From Gorsachius magnificus (lineage: Eukaryota; Chordata; Aves; Pelecaniformes; Ardeidae): a DNA stretch of 64,000 nucleotides. Under the pieces are notes generated by a model. It was given only the letters and a program-made list of their open reading frames with translations. It was not told the DNA's origin and made no database searches. The stretch lies in contig CM067081.1 in NCBI GenBank assembly GCA_034008185.1, positions 27,278,806 through 27,342,805 on the forward strand, read 5' to 3'. Positions within the stretch are counted from its first letter, which is position 1. Every line of letters begins with the position of its first letter. Below, in pieces: positions 38,171 to 49,613 of this stretch. A program made the position numbers and the translations under genes.

Positions 38171-39751
38171 TCCATCCCACCACCCCAGCCAGGAGCAGGC
38201 AGCCAGAGGCACCCCGGGCAGCCCCAGCCCCGGGGCTTGGGCATCTCCCTGGGGCCGGGGACAGCTGAGGCTGGGACAGGACATCAGCCCACAGGTGGGG
38301 CTGGGGATCAGGCCCAGTGAGGGGAAGCAGGGTCAGACACAGCCCGGGATGGCTGAGGCACCAATCTAGCAGAGGAGTTTGAGCGTGGTTTTGTAATACC
38401 AAGTTTTTGCCCTTCTAATTTTGCTTGGGTTGGAAAGAGGGAATATTTCTGTCTCCAGCAAGCATTTTGTCGATTTGGATTGTTAGGAATTCCCATTACT
38501 CCCCCAGTGTAGCACATCTGCAGTACGCCCAGAACCACCAGCCGCTTAATGTTTTCATACAAATTAAGAAACATTAGCCCAGGCAGCAGCGAGCACAGCA
38601 CATCACAGTCAGTTTTCAGACTTGGTGCTTCACTGTAGATGTCCAGAGTGGAAAACAGCACGGACGTAGGGGCTTCCATCCCTCTCCTCACCAGCCACCC
38701 GAAGGCGTGTGGTCCTTGCACACCTCTGAGCCAGGAGGGCTCCGGCGGCGCAGGAGCAGCATCCGTCCTTGCTCTTCAGGTGCCGGCGACAGACCAAAGG
38801 CTTGGCCCAAGACGTGATTTCTAATGGCAGTCTAAGGCGAGGCAGATTATTCCATCCAAAAATTTTAAGTGTATTTGGACAAATTATCCTTGCCCTAGAG
38901 ATGTATTACACTAATGAAGTTACACTGTCAGCCACTGCAGGCCTGGCAGGACTTGCGAACTATTTTAATCCTCCAAGAACTCGTTTGCCCAGCCAATAAT
39001 TTGACTTGTCATTAGTAAATTCCTAACTCAGCTTTTTAAGAGACAGGAACACACAAAAAAGTATCGATCGCTAGGTTATTGATTCCTATCACGATTGCAT
39101 CAGGTTTCTTCTAAGGTCTGTAGCAAATTGATCCATGGGCTGTATTTTCCCACCTGTGTATCAGAGGTCCATAGGCTTTAGAGAGGGCTTTTTAGAATAA
39201 TGCAGCAGCTTATTGCTTTGATTTCAAAAGAACATGGAGCTTGCCAAATCTCTTCAAAGGAAGGAAAAAAAAAAAAGGTAATTTGTCCTTGTACATGCTG
39301 ATGCAACACGAGAATAGATCTGTGGGCCTTGTAAATACGGCGCTTAAAGAATAAGTCCTCTGTTGTGTGCTGGGCTGTTGTGAGAGGAAAAGATCACCCT
39401 AAAGCAGAGTCAAATTGCAGCTCAGTATTTCTTCTTGGCTCAGACTGATCTTGCGTGTCAATCTCCCTGCCCAGACCAAGAAAAATAAAGACATTTTCAA
39501 GAATGGGATTCAACCTACCTAGCTACATTTTAGACAGGTTATTCTGAACTTGTCATCCTATATTCTCTTCCCAGTCAGTGCAGAGAAACCCAGTAGATGT
39601 GTCATCTGATCCATTTTAAGCATCTTTGTTAGAATGAGATGAACTACTCTCTGAAGGCGTCTATTTTTTTCCATTGACTACACATGGAGTATACAGTGAT
39701 TAGCTGTAGATTAGACTTAGATATATGACTTTTAAACACCGAGTTGGGACA
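38171..39751. other. Non-coding sequence
   Basis: GC-rich next to the minisatellite, then AT-rich. No exon or repeat family recognised. An A-run lies near 39265-39277. Confidence 0.45.
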
Positions 39752-40069
39752 GATCATTATGGGGATAATCTTTTTAGTAGGGCCAGCTGTGACAGGACAA
39801 GGGGTAATGGTTTTAAACTAAACCAGCGTAGGTTTAGACTGGATATAAGGAGGAAATTCTTTACAACGAGGGTGGTGAAACACTGGCACAGGTTGCCCAG
39901 AGAGGTGGTGGAGGCCCCATCCCTGGAAACATTCAAGGCCAGGTTGGATGGGGCTCTGAGCAACCTGATCTAGTTAGTGGTGTCCCTGCTCACTGCAGGG
40001 GGGTTGGACTAGATGACCTCTAGGGGTCCCTTCCAACCCAAAACATGCTATGATTCTATGATTCTATAG
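39752..40069 (+). mobile_element. CR1 LINE 3' fragment, plus strand (left arm of inverted pair)
   Basis: A CR1 of a different subfamily from the copies at 8866, 24322, 29952 and 52866. It carries the phrases gccagctgtgacaggacaag, ggaggaaattctttacaacg, ggttgcccagagaggtggtg and gggtcccttccaacccaaaa, ending in atgattctatgattctata. A short plus-strand frame ([20 protein letters not shown]) is the end of ORF2. Its 3' terminus meets the 3' terminus of a second CR1 head-on at 40061-40072. Confidence 0.9.
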
Positions 40070-40243
40070 AATGGTTTGGGTTGGAAGGGACCTTTAGAGG
40101 TCACCTAGCCCAATGCCCTGCAGTGAGCAGGGACACATTTAACCAGATCAGGTTGCTCAGAGCCCCGTCCAGCCTGGCCTTGAATGTTTCCAGGGATGGG
40201 GCCTCCACCACCTCTCTGGGCAACCTCTGCCAGTGTTTCCCAC
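40064..40243 (-). mobile_element. CR1 LINE 3' fragment, minus strand (right arm of inverted pair)
   Basis: Reverse complement of essentially the same 3' region as the left arm, from tagaatggtttgggttggaa to ctctgccagtgttt. Same subfamily, with only scattered substitutions. It is truncated at its 5' end near 40243, where a pyrimidine-rich tract begins. Confidence 0.9.
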
Positions 40244-40300
40244 ACTTCTTTTTCCTTCTTTTCCCCTTCTGCTCTTTTTTTTTTTTTTTTTTTTTTTTTT
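40244..40300. repeat. Pyrimidine tract ending in T26
   Basis: About 57 bases, almost all C and T (cttctttttccttcttttcc and similar), closing with 26 consecutive T at 40275-40300. It directly abuts the truncated end of the right CR1 arm. Read on the minus strand it is an A26 and purine-rich lead-in. Confidence 0.9.
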
Positions 40301-43300
40301 ATGATGTCTCAGTCTCCTATTCCTAATCAGCACAGGACAAGCCAAGGGGGCACACCCTTATTGCTTCATCCTTCCCCCAGAATAACCCTTCAGCTGTGCC
40401 TCTGCCCCCCCAGCCTGCCTTCCTCCCTTCCACCACATCATTCCTTCGCAGATTCCCCGCCAGGCACTTGCCAGCCATGAGGAGGGATGGGACAGCTGCA
40501 GGAGGCAGCGCCTGTGGTACAGAGCGGCAGGGGAGCACGGCGTGACCTCGGCCACACTGCACAAGGGGTCCTTCTCTTTTCATGGCTGACATTTTTCCCT
40601 TGGACAAGATTTGCACAGCAGCCGGTGACACTGCTGGGCTGTGTTCCTTGGGAAATACCCCAACATGAATTTTTACCAGCAATTCTTTTCAGTAAGATGC
40701 AGCAGCCACAGCTGTTAAATTCCTGCACCAACATAGCACCAATGTTACCCATTTTCTTTGTGAGACAAAAGAAGACCCATTTGCTTTATGTCAGCCTTAC
40801 TTAGGCTCATGTTTTTTACCAGTTGGCTTCCTTCCAGCACTGGTGTCTTTATCTTTGTATGACTTTCCAGCACCAGAAACATTCCCTTCTTCCCACTTTA
40901 CAGATGGGTTCCTGAAGCAGAGTTCACCTTCTCCCAGGCAACAAAGGGAGGGGTGAGGAAGTTACATGGAAACCAGAGCATAGGAACTCTGCCAGCCTGG
41001 AAATGAAGCTCTGCTGCTTACGTCAGGGAAGGCAGCACCAAGGAAGTCTTTGATATGGAATGCTGATGGAGTAGTAGTGATCCTCAAACACAACCCAGGC
41101 CGTGGCCACAGAGCACTCCTAGCTGCAAAATTGGAAGAAACTGCATTGCCTACACCTGGAAGCCCAGCTCTAAGGTAGGAACTGCCCAGGTACCCCTGGG
41201 CACGAGCACAAGCAGCTGATGAGCCTGTAGGTGCACTGAAGCATCTACAACAAGCCAGTACTGCGCTCTCAGCCCTGTTTTGTCCCTGGTTATAACAGGC
41301 AAGGGAACTTCAGCTGGGGGTAGTCCCCCTCAAATAATCTGCTTTTCTAGAGGGGGAACTGGAGATGCTTAAAACTGTCCTGTGCTAAGGGGAGCAGGCT
41401 AATATCCTTCTCAGCCCTCAGCTCTGTACCATGGGTGGACAGAGTGCAACTCCTGTTACCCTGTTACTACCATCAGGCATACATCTCTCTTCCCATTGCT
41501 GTCAGGCCAAAATCTTTGGTCACAGAAAGGATGTCTGAGAGTTTGGTAAAGAGAGTCACAAGCACCACAGGAAATTTCTATAAAATAATGGCAAGAGCAC
41601 AGCCAAGCCAGCTAGCTGCTACCTGTTCTGCCAGCCAGAGGACACAAAACACACCGCGGTTCTCCTTCACGAGAAAGCTGGTGGAGTCTTGGCAGTCTTT
41701 TTTTAAGAGGATGCTGCCAGCTACACAGAGAATGCCAGATGGAGGAGAGGACTGTGGTGGATGCCACCTGTGAGACAGGCAGCGCCCAGGATGGGTGCAG
41801 AGGTTAAACCCATTCCAATAGTTCAGCTCTCGTTGGTTCTTGCTGAAAGGACAGCAGAGCCTGTCCAAGCCCTTTCCGTGGGGTGGTGCATCAGTTTGCA
41901 CACAGAACCATAGGGAAAGCCAGGTCCCATCTGCATGCTGCTCCTGGGGACGTGAGATATGTGTTTGGGCTCTGCGTGGTCCTTAGTAATTCATGGGACT
42001 GGTTAGTGAAGTTCAGAACTGGATTCCAAGCTGTAACCTACAAGGAACTATATACAACGGTTGTACATTTGGAAGGGAGGGTTAAACTGATCTGCCCCAT
42101 TAAACGACATACTACCACCTTTGAAAAGCCTCATTATCCGGTCTAGAAATGTCTGCCATTAGTGTCACACTTGTATGTAGAGAGAAAACTGTCGCAATTA
42201 GCTGCGATTTTCATCCACACACTTTACTTCTGCTTCCAACCAGAGTTAGTTCAAATTACTGTTTGACACCAGTCTGGCAGCAACAGCAGAAGCTTAATAA
42301 CAGAAAGGTTTGGGGGTTATTTATTTATTTATTTGCTCACTACTGGTCTGAATCACATTTCTAAAAATGCCTGTGCAGCACCTTCCACTAGTGGAAATGT
42401 ATTAAAACTAAATTATGTATCTCATCTTAACCAGTGGAGATGGAATATCATAGGAATTGGGGCAGCTGTGAACTGTACCACCTAGTCAGTTATTTATATG
42501 GAGAACCCATTAAATAAAGTATTTAAGCAATGAAATATCTTGCTTATTGTTAATAATATCCTGAATATGAGGAAAGCTCATCACCCAAGTTCTCTGGAGT
42601 CTGTGGTTACGCTGCATAATTACATAATAACCACACAGTCAATGCATCAATGCCTATCCAGTAAACATTTTAATTTTATTCTATCATAGAGGAATACAGT
42701 GGTGCTATACTGATTTATTAAAAAGAAAAATCACGACTCAATATCCCCTTAAATCATGAGACTTTAAAAAAAAAAAAAGGTATTTCAGGAAATAAGAAAT
42801 GTTTTCTTAACAGCATTTGAGATTTTTAATTCAGATTTTCCATCAACAATACAAGTAAATACTTAAAATGCCATAGTTACCTCAAAATCATGGCTCATTT
42901 GAAAGCAATGGAGTTACATGAGTAACTATGTAAGGGAAGCATACTCTCAAGTCCCAAGAGTTAGGATATCAGATTTCTCAGTCCATCAATTAAAGGCACT
43001 TACACATTACAACCAGTACATCTGGAATCCTAATTACGTTCTGTGCTGCAGGAAGAAGTTTGGCCAGGTTCAAACCTTCAGCTCTAATCCCATCTTCCTC
43101 TGACCCTGAGCTCCTTTCACTCACTGACCACAACTATCAGCAACTCAGTTCCCCATTTCTGTCTTTGGATTTGTCCACTGTTTAGAATATGATGCACAGA
43201 GACTTTAGAGGAGACAGAATTTGCCTTGTAACGGTTAGCAACATTATAAAAGATCAGTCACAAAACCAGGGAAAAACCAGACATCGCTACGCTCCCATCT

Positions 43301-45943
43301 CTACTTTAAATAAACTTAGCTCTGTGATTCAGTCTTCTAAGCCTAAAATGAGAATGATAGTACATATTGTGCTTTGAAGGATTAATTACTCCTAACCGTG
43401 CTGAAATATTCATGAAGAAGATACTGTATAAAGACACGTAGCTGTTCATTGCTGCAAATGTAAACAAAGCCCTTTTCACAGCACAGCATAATAGTAGTGA
43501 GAAAAGTCCGCGCAAGATAGATCCAGGAATTTCAAACCACTTGTCCGTCCAAAACCACCAAACCAAACGAAAAACTCCAACATGGTTTGGGGAGGCCAGT
43601 GCTAGGGAAAACGTTTTATTCAGGTCCAAAGAAATAACACAACACCTTTGAAACCAAAAACTATCTTTTTGCTGTTGCAAAGAAACTTGAGTCATCAAAC
43701 TTAAATCATCGGGGTGCCCCTATTTTCAGAATGGCAGGAGGAAAATGAAATGCCAAGTGATTTAAAAAGTACAGAACTATAACCATTTTGCACAGCAAAC
43801 ATTACAGCTGGACACACCATTAGAATGGCCAAACACATGTTTTTGGGTTTAATTATCATACTGCTGAGTTTCAAACCCTGAGATTGTCCCTGGCAAGCTG
43901 AAGCAGGGACTAAGGAGTACCTGGTCTGCTCCTCTCCGCAGGCCATTACTGTACCAAGCTGTACCAATAAATGTAGCTTCTTAGGCTTCAAAAAAAAGTC
44001 TCTTTTTAAGTCCTCAGTGAGGCCTACCCCTGAGAGAAGCGTCCAAGTCTCCTGCTGTGAATAAATGCCGTTCTGCCACATTTTTGCAGTGTTTCCAGTT
44101 ATTTTGAGGTGCTACAGGGACTTGAGTGCATTGACTAACATTTGATTCAGAGACAGCAGTAGTAAATGTCTGCTGCGTGAATCCAAGAACTGGATATTCT
44201 TCACTGCTGCAGATGTCCCTTGTCTTTTATGCCAATAGGACCATTATGGCGATTTTTTTCCCTCTCCTTCTCCACAATGCCAAATGCCAGTACAATCAAA
44301 ATTTGGAAACTTTCCATGTGAAAAAACAGGAACAGAAGAGCACTAACCTAATCAGCTGTGCTATGCTTCCAACTGTGACTGTGGGGAAAAAACTGGCCAG
44401 GCAGACCACCCTGTGTATGAAAGAATGATACCAGGTGCCATCATGGTAACCTTAGAAATATCTGTAATGACCCTCATACTATGCAAGAGAAAAAAAATGG
44501 GGTTTCCATACTGAATATGCTGTACAATACTGCAGGTCTCCTTTCTCTGCATTTTAGAATGACATCACTGATCTTTTTGTATGAGTTTAATTACAGCCTG
44601 GCTTTAATGCTGCCAATAATAAGGAACTATTAGTACTGCTCTTAAAGAGGCAAAAAGCTTTATTAGACACTGCAAAGAGCTAGGGATGCTCTTAAAAATA
44701 TTAAAGGGCAGACAATCAATCACATTTGCTCTGTGAAGAGCTTTTAAGATGTAACCCAGAGGCTTGAAGCTTCATTACCAAAACATTTTTCCTGTTGCCA
44801 CTTAAAAAAATTCTGCTGAAGTTTAATGACTAAAATGTAGGTAATGAAACTGCAACAATAATTGCATGCTTAAGAATGAAAATACAAGGTAGTTCTGCTT
44901 TCACTGAAGAGATGACTTGAAAGACTGGCACTATTCTGGACCCTAAAAATACATGGATCAGTGCCACTGAAGAATACATAAGAGATTTTTATGGAACTCA
45001 GACTGTGGATACACAGGTTCATCTGAGAGTTCTAATTCCAAATAGCAACATACCAATATCAGGAACCATAATGTGTATATAGTGTTTAAAATAAACAACC
45101 CTTCCACAAGAAAGGCTCTGAAGAATCCTGAATAAAAAACGCTCAATTTTTCTTTCATTTCCCCCCATTACTAGTGGCTAAAGCAGCTGGAAATGGTGCT
45201 GTGCTTCTAACCATGCAAACAGAAAGTGGTGGTCAACACAGGATCTGTGGCAAGCCAGCTTTTAAAAAAGTTCTTATTTGGAGGTGTATTGTCTTCTTTG
45301 CTAGAGTAAGAAAGCTCATGGAATATAAAACAACTTTATACTGTAAAGGCACTCTATGGTATGGTATCATGTAAGAAATCAGACTGGCCAGTAAACTATG
45401 CTACCGGACTTTTTAAAAGCCAAATGAAAGGCACATTCAGCTGTACCGCCATCAGACCACTTAAGAGTCTCTCTTTGGCGCCTATACTGAATGGGGATGC
45501 CCTTGGATGGAATTTTATCTGAGATTTACTGTTTTGGGCAGTGAGATAATATTTCAGGTTACATCAACCTGCCTTTTTCTTCCTGTTGGTTGAGAGGTCA
45601 AAAGTGTTAGAGGCTTGTTTGTTTTCAATGGTTGCTGTGCAGTCATAGAGTTCAAGGATCTACCTAGTGTATAAAGAAATTAAATGTTTTCCAAGGCTTC
45701 CAACTCCCTGACACCCAGAATCACTGATGAGAACCAGAATGGAAAGGGTGAGAGATCACCAGAACAAACTAGGAGAAAATTCTGTTAGGCAGAGGAACAC
45801 CTACATTGAGGCTTCCAAGAAGACACGCTGATCTGGCTTTGGTATTATAACATGGCACAAATGCATCCATTTTCAATTTAGAAACTTCCAGTTAAATTAA
45901 ATTTTTTGAAAAGTGATTGGAAGTTCTTGGCATTAATATTAAA
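40301..45943. other. Non-coding sequence downstream of CCDC169
   Basis: No exon recognised. The right end should contain the CCDC169 3' untranslated region on the minus strand. Candidate minus-strand poly(A) signals are ATTAAA at 44822-44827 and AATAAA at 44659-44664. Frames of 105-130 codons at 40487, 41435, 43306 and 43701 show no family features. (ATTT)4 lies near 42319-42336. Confidence 0.4.
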
Positions 45944-46046
45944 TCAGTGCTTTAGTTTTGGAAGCTGCTTCACTCCTACGGTCTTTTTAATTGATCCTTT
46001 TGGGGGATTAACCATCTTCGGGTTTCCTGGAACACTGTATCTCCCT
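45944..46046 (-). CDS. CCDC169, last coding exon
   Basis: Terminal exon of the coiled-coil domain-containing 169 gene. The minus strand shows an acceptor (ATTTCAG at 46047-46053), then 34 codons including the TGA at 45944-45946. The first base completes a codon with the two spare bases of the previous exon. The peptide GRYSVPGNPKMVNPPKGSIK, followed by KTVGVKQLPKLKH, lines up with the basic C-terminus of mammalian CCDC169 (GRYNPAKQ... KKITRPNHLPELHP), including its length to the stop. The tail is lysine-rich and has no known domain. Likely poly(A) signals lie more than 1 kb further down the strand. The molecular function of CCDC169 is not established; mammalian expression is mainly testicular. 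In mammals read-through into SOHLH2 occurs from this end, but no SOHLH2 exon was identified here. Confidence 0.8.
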
Positions 46047-49000
46047 CTGAAATAAAATGGGTGAAGTCAGTCATCAAGTGTCACATTCCCTGTAAGCTTT
46101 AACTGCTAGAAGTCTGCATGCTTTTTATATTTGCATAACTGATTACTATTGTCAATTAATAAGCCCGAGAGAGGAAAAAACAAGTATATTTCTGGGTTCG
46201 CAGGCTAGCAGAGCATCTAATTATGTTGCATAAAATTCAATCCTCATCTCACGATTCCTGACTACTTCCTGTTAGCTAAATGATGGCATTTGAAGAACAT
46301 GAACAGAATACTAAACATTTGCACAAAAAGAATGATAACTGGCTAAGGAGACATTTTCATCAATCACATAATCCCCATTAGGAAATGGAAAAACACTTCA
46401 TGTAGATGTCGTTACAATTCTCTGCGGGTATTCCACTCTGGAGACCCGCGCTCTTGAGCCCACGATCTTACATGGGATATATTGCCAGCAGACTTCTGAA
46501 GTGGTACTCATCATGGATACATACACCACCTACATGAACCCTACTAGAGCTGTCTTCATCTTGATCTTCTAAGAGAAATCAGTGGGAACGCAAACAAATC
46601 TCCAGGGGGGAAATGGTGATTCCACAAAATGGAAGGCTCATTCTCACGATCAAGCAGCGTGCATCTCTACTCTCATGCAACGTACATCTGTTTCTCTCCC
46701 TGTCCATAACTACAGTGGACAGACAGCACTTTTTTTAATGACAATATACAGGGTTTCAATGTCTTTCTCAAGTAATAGGCATTCTGAAGGGAAATATACA
46801 GAACATCGGATAATTAGATGCATGATGGTAGCCAGAGAAATATTTTGTTATGCAGTAGAAGCTGCGATGCCATGATCCGTGCAAGTTTCAAATTTCTGGG
46901 CAAACAGCCAACAAAGTTGTCCCTAGGGCTTGCTAGTCTTCTTGAGATTGACACATCCTTTCTGCCAGCTCGTAGAAGCTGTCATGGTCTTGAAGGGACA
47001 GCTGCTCCCATAGAGATGTGGAGCCGTTTCCACTCAGAGCTTGGAAGATCAGAATCCAGGGCTCCAGTTTGCTCAATAATCAATTGATTATTCAAATTCA
47101 AATCAATTGATTACTCAAAAACGATTGATCTGTAGATCACTGTAGAGCTGGACCAAGCAGACAGCATACATCTGTGTGGAATACTGCAGGCGTCAAAACG
47201 TCTTTCCGCTCAAAACCAGCTGGACTTAGGGACTTAGAAGCCAGGTAGCTGCAGCCAGTGCAGTGTGGAAACTGAGCTAATAAGCCCTGCTGTACACCTC
47301 AGTGTAACAGTGAGGGTTCAGAATGACATTAAATTGGCTGCTCAGATTGCATCATCTTGATGCATGAGTCATCAAGACATCCATGTTTTTTCCCAGTTGT
47401 CAACTAGCCTATCTTCTTGTCCTGTGAAACACCATAAAAAGGACCTCTACTGAACTTGGCTTCTATGTTTGGATGGCCAGGAAACTGAATGCATCAACAA
47501 TTAGCATTCACAATTACTACTCAAAAATGTTTCAGTATTGCTTTAATATATAGGTTGGGGTTTCCATACTTGTACCTATAGCTAAAACAAACATTAAACA
47601 TAGTTTCTTAGTATGGTTTGAAATCCAGTGAAGGCGGGCATTTTCTGAAGGGCCAACAGAGGTGAGATAAGAACTCTGGACAGAAAATTTTCAAATTATT
47701 CTCAAGAACACATTTATTTTCAATCACGCAACTCTTCTCTTATTTGAATGAAATTATTTCTTATTAATGTCAGCTTGAATGAACAACCTTCAGGCTGTAA
47801 ATCAAAACATAATTAAAAAGGAATAATGTAATGATGGGTGTGTTAACCTTGTGATGATCATGGGGTGCTTACTTACATTCTAGTATTTGCTTAAAATGCA
47901 GACTATGCCAAATCCCCATTCTTACCTCCATGTTGCCAACTAAGACCAAAGTTTTACCTGGAAGTTCTAAGTCACTGGTTATAAAAGCCAATACTTTGCA
48001 AACTGGGTCCTTTGCTACTAAGGACAATTAAAAAGATAAACAATTCCCTTCAGGTGTGTAAAGTACTTTTCAAAGTTAAAAAAATATCCTCTGAGGGAAA
48101 ATGGATTGAAAGGAGTATGCTGTTACAGTATGCATCTTCTGAAACGAGCAACTGCAGGACACTATTTTGTTTTACACTTTCTTTTCTTTTGTTTGATATA
48201 AAGAAAATTACAAAAACACACTGTCATATAATTTCAGGGCAAGTAATGGTCCATTAAAGTAAAATACATATGAAAGAACCCCAACATAATCACAGATCAG
48301 TGCTAACCCTCAGCAAATCTCAGTATCTGGCTGATGTTATTTAACCTCCCTGCACAGACAGTGAATTCCCATAGTTTGAGCTTCCTGACCTTCTCCACAT
48401 GAGCTACGTTAAACAACAGTGGGTCCTGAAGCAACACACAGGCTATACATGGGGTACCTCAGACCCATACAGTGCTTTTTCTGTATTGAGAAACTTCAGT
48501 TATAGACTTTAATTCATATTGTACTACATGAATTCATATTTTACTAATATCCTCTCCTGGAGCATGAAGATCCAATGTTCCGATTTATGAAATCCTGTGA
48601 TTCTGTGCTTACACGGAATGAAAGGATAGAGCTGGTAAGCAAATACGTCTGCACAATTTCATGCTTATAATTTACTCGTTACATTTTCAGATGTTCCCAG
48701 TATGTATTGTATACGTTCATTTTAATAATATAGGTAAGTGGGTTCATGGAAGAGTATTTACTGTGAGATACTAAATACATAATAGCTCAGGAAGTCTCCA
48801 AATATAAAGTATTTGGGAGAGTTCCAAAAGCAAATATTGTATGTGCCTGCTTACACCCTTTTGTAGGCATCTACTTATGGCCACTGGAGGCAGGGTACCG
48901 GGCCCAACACACTTTTGATGTGATTCCATATACTCTTTGTACTTTATACTCTTAATGTTTTCAGCTCAGTTAAAAAATAAATCTCTTCCAATTCCAAGCC

Positions 49001-49536
49001 TTCTCATAAGCACTACAATCAGAAAAACATTTTATTTCTATATAGCTCAGAGCAGGTGGGCTCTTTTCAAATTTAAATCTGTTAAACAATGAAGCCTTTA
49101 TATGTTGTCAACTAAAATCACTCACAGTATCATCCACAAAAAGCTTTACAATTTCTATTGGCTAGAAAGGACCAAGCAAAGCACTATTTAATTGAATTAC
49201 ACTTAATGGACTAAAGGGTATACTTGTTGCTCCCAACTCTGCAGTAATAGCTAAAAAAATGATCCATTTTAAACACAGGTTGAAAGGGGAGAACATCAGA
49301 GGTACTGTAAGGTTTCAAAAAGGCCACTTAAATATACGTATTTTCAATATTGCAACATACTAAGTATTAAATAAAACTGATTGAAAAGCAGTAGCAAAAA
49401 TGATGTCAAGATTAATACTTTGTCAGTAGGATTATGCTCAGTGATATTTACCGTGAACAGAGTTGCAATATTCAAAACATAGTACTTAGCAAAAAATAAT
49501 AAACCAGAAAACAGAGGGAGTATAAAGGAAATTTAC
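46047..49536 (-). other. CCDC169 last intron
   Basis: About 3.5 kb between the last two coding exons, bounded on the minus strand by GTAAAT (49531-49536) and TTTCAG (46047-46052). No transposon was recognised. A perfect 18-bp palindrome lies at 47075-47092. Chance frames on the plus strand at 46582-47087 overlap without gene features. Confidence 0.7.
47075..47092. promoter_or_regulatory. Perfect palindrome with homeodomain-like cores
   Basis: AATAATCAATTGATTATT is a perfect 18-bp inverted repeat. A shorter echo (aatcaattgatta) follows from 47102 and a further gattgatc from 47123. The TGATTA/ATCAAT cores resemble sites for homeodomain, ONECUT or CUX factors. A function is inferred only. Confidence 0.35.
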
Positions 49537-49613
49537 CTCAGTATCTGGTTTTCTCCCTTCCCTGTCAGAGCATCTGTTTTTTGCCTTTCACCAATTTTAA
49601 GTGTAGCTGAGGT
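49537..49613 (-). CDS. CCDC169, penultimate coding exon
   Basis: A 77-nt minus-strand exon between acceptor ATTGCAG (49614-49620) and donor GTAAAT (49531-49536). It starts in phase 0 after the 54-nt exon and leaves two bases (AG) for the last exon. The peptide TSATLKIGERQKTDALTGKG, then ENQIL, corresponds to the human segment ending KRQQVDQLPRMQENLVKT. Conserved landmarks are the (K/E)RQ pair, the D four or five residues on, and the EN before the next exon. The segment is polar, has no predicted membrane or catalytic feature, and links the coiled coil to the basic tail. Moderate conservation fits an accessory, fast-evolving protein. Identification rests mainly on its phase and its position between two better matched exons. 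Confidence 0.75.

Noticed and set aside
37825..38402. ORFs with GRAGQAGQ or PCLPALPCLP repeats (collagen-like or proline-rich look)
   Set aside because: Direct translation of the GGGCA/GGCA minisatellite in all frames.
43306..44081. Two neighbouring minus-strand frames of 126-130 codons just beyond the CCDC169 3' end
   Set aside because: No family resemblance, no splice or start context; probably chance frames in or beyond the 3' UTR.
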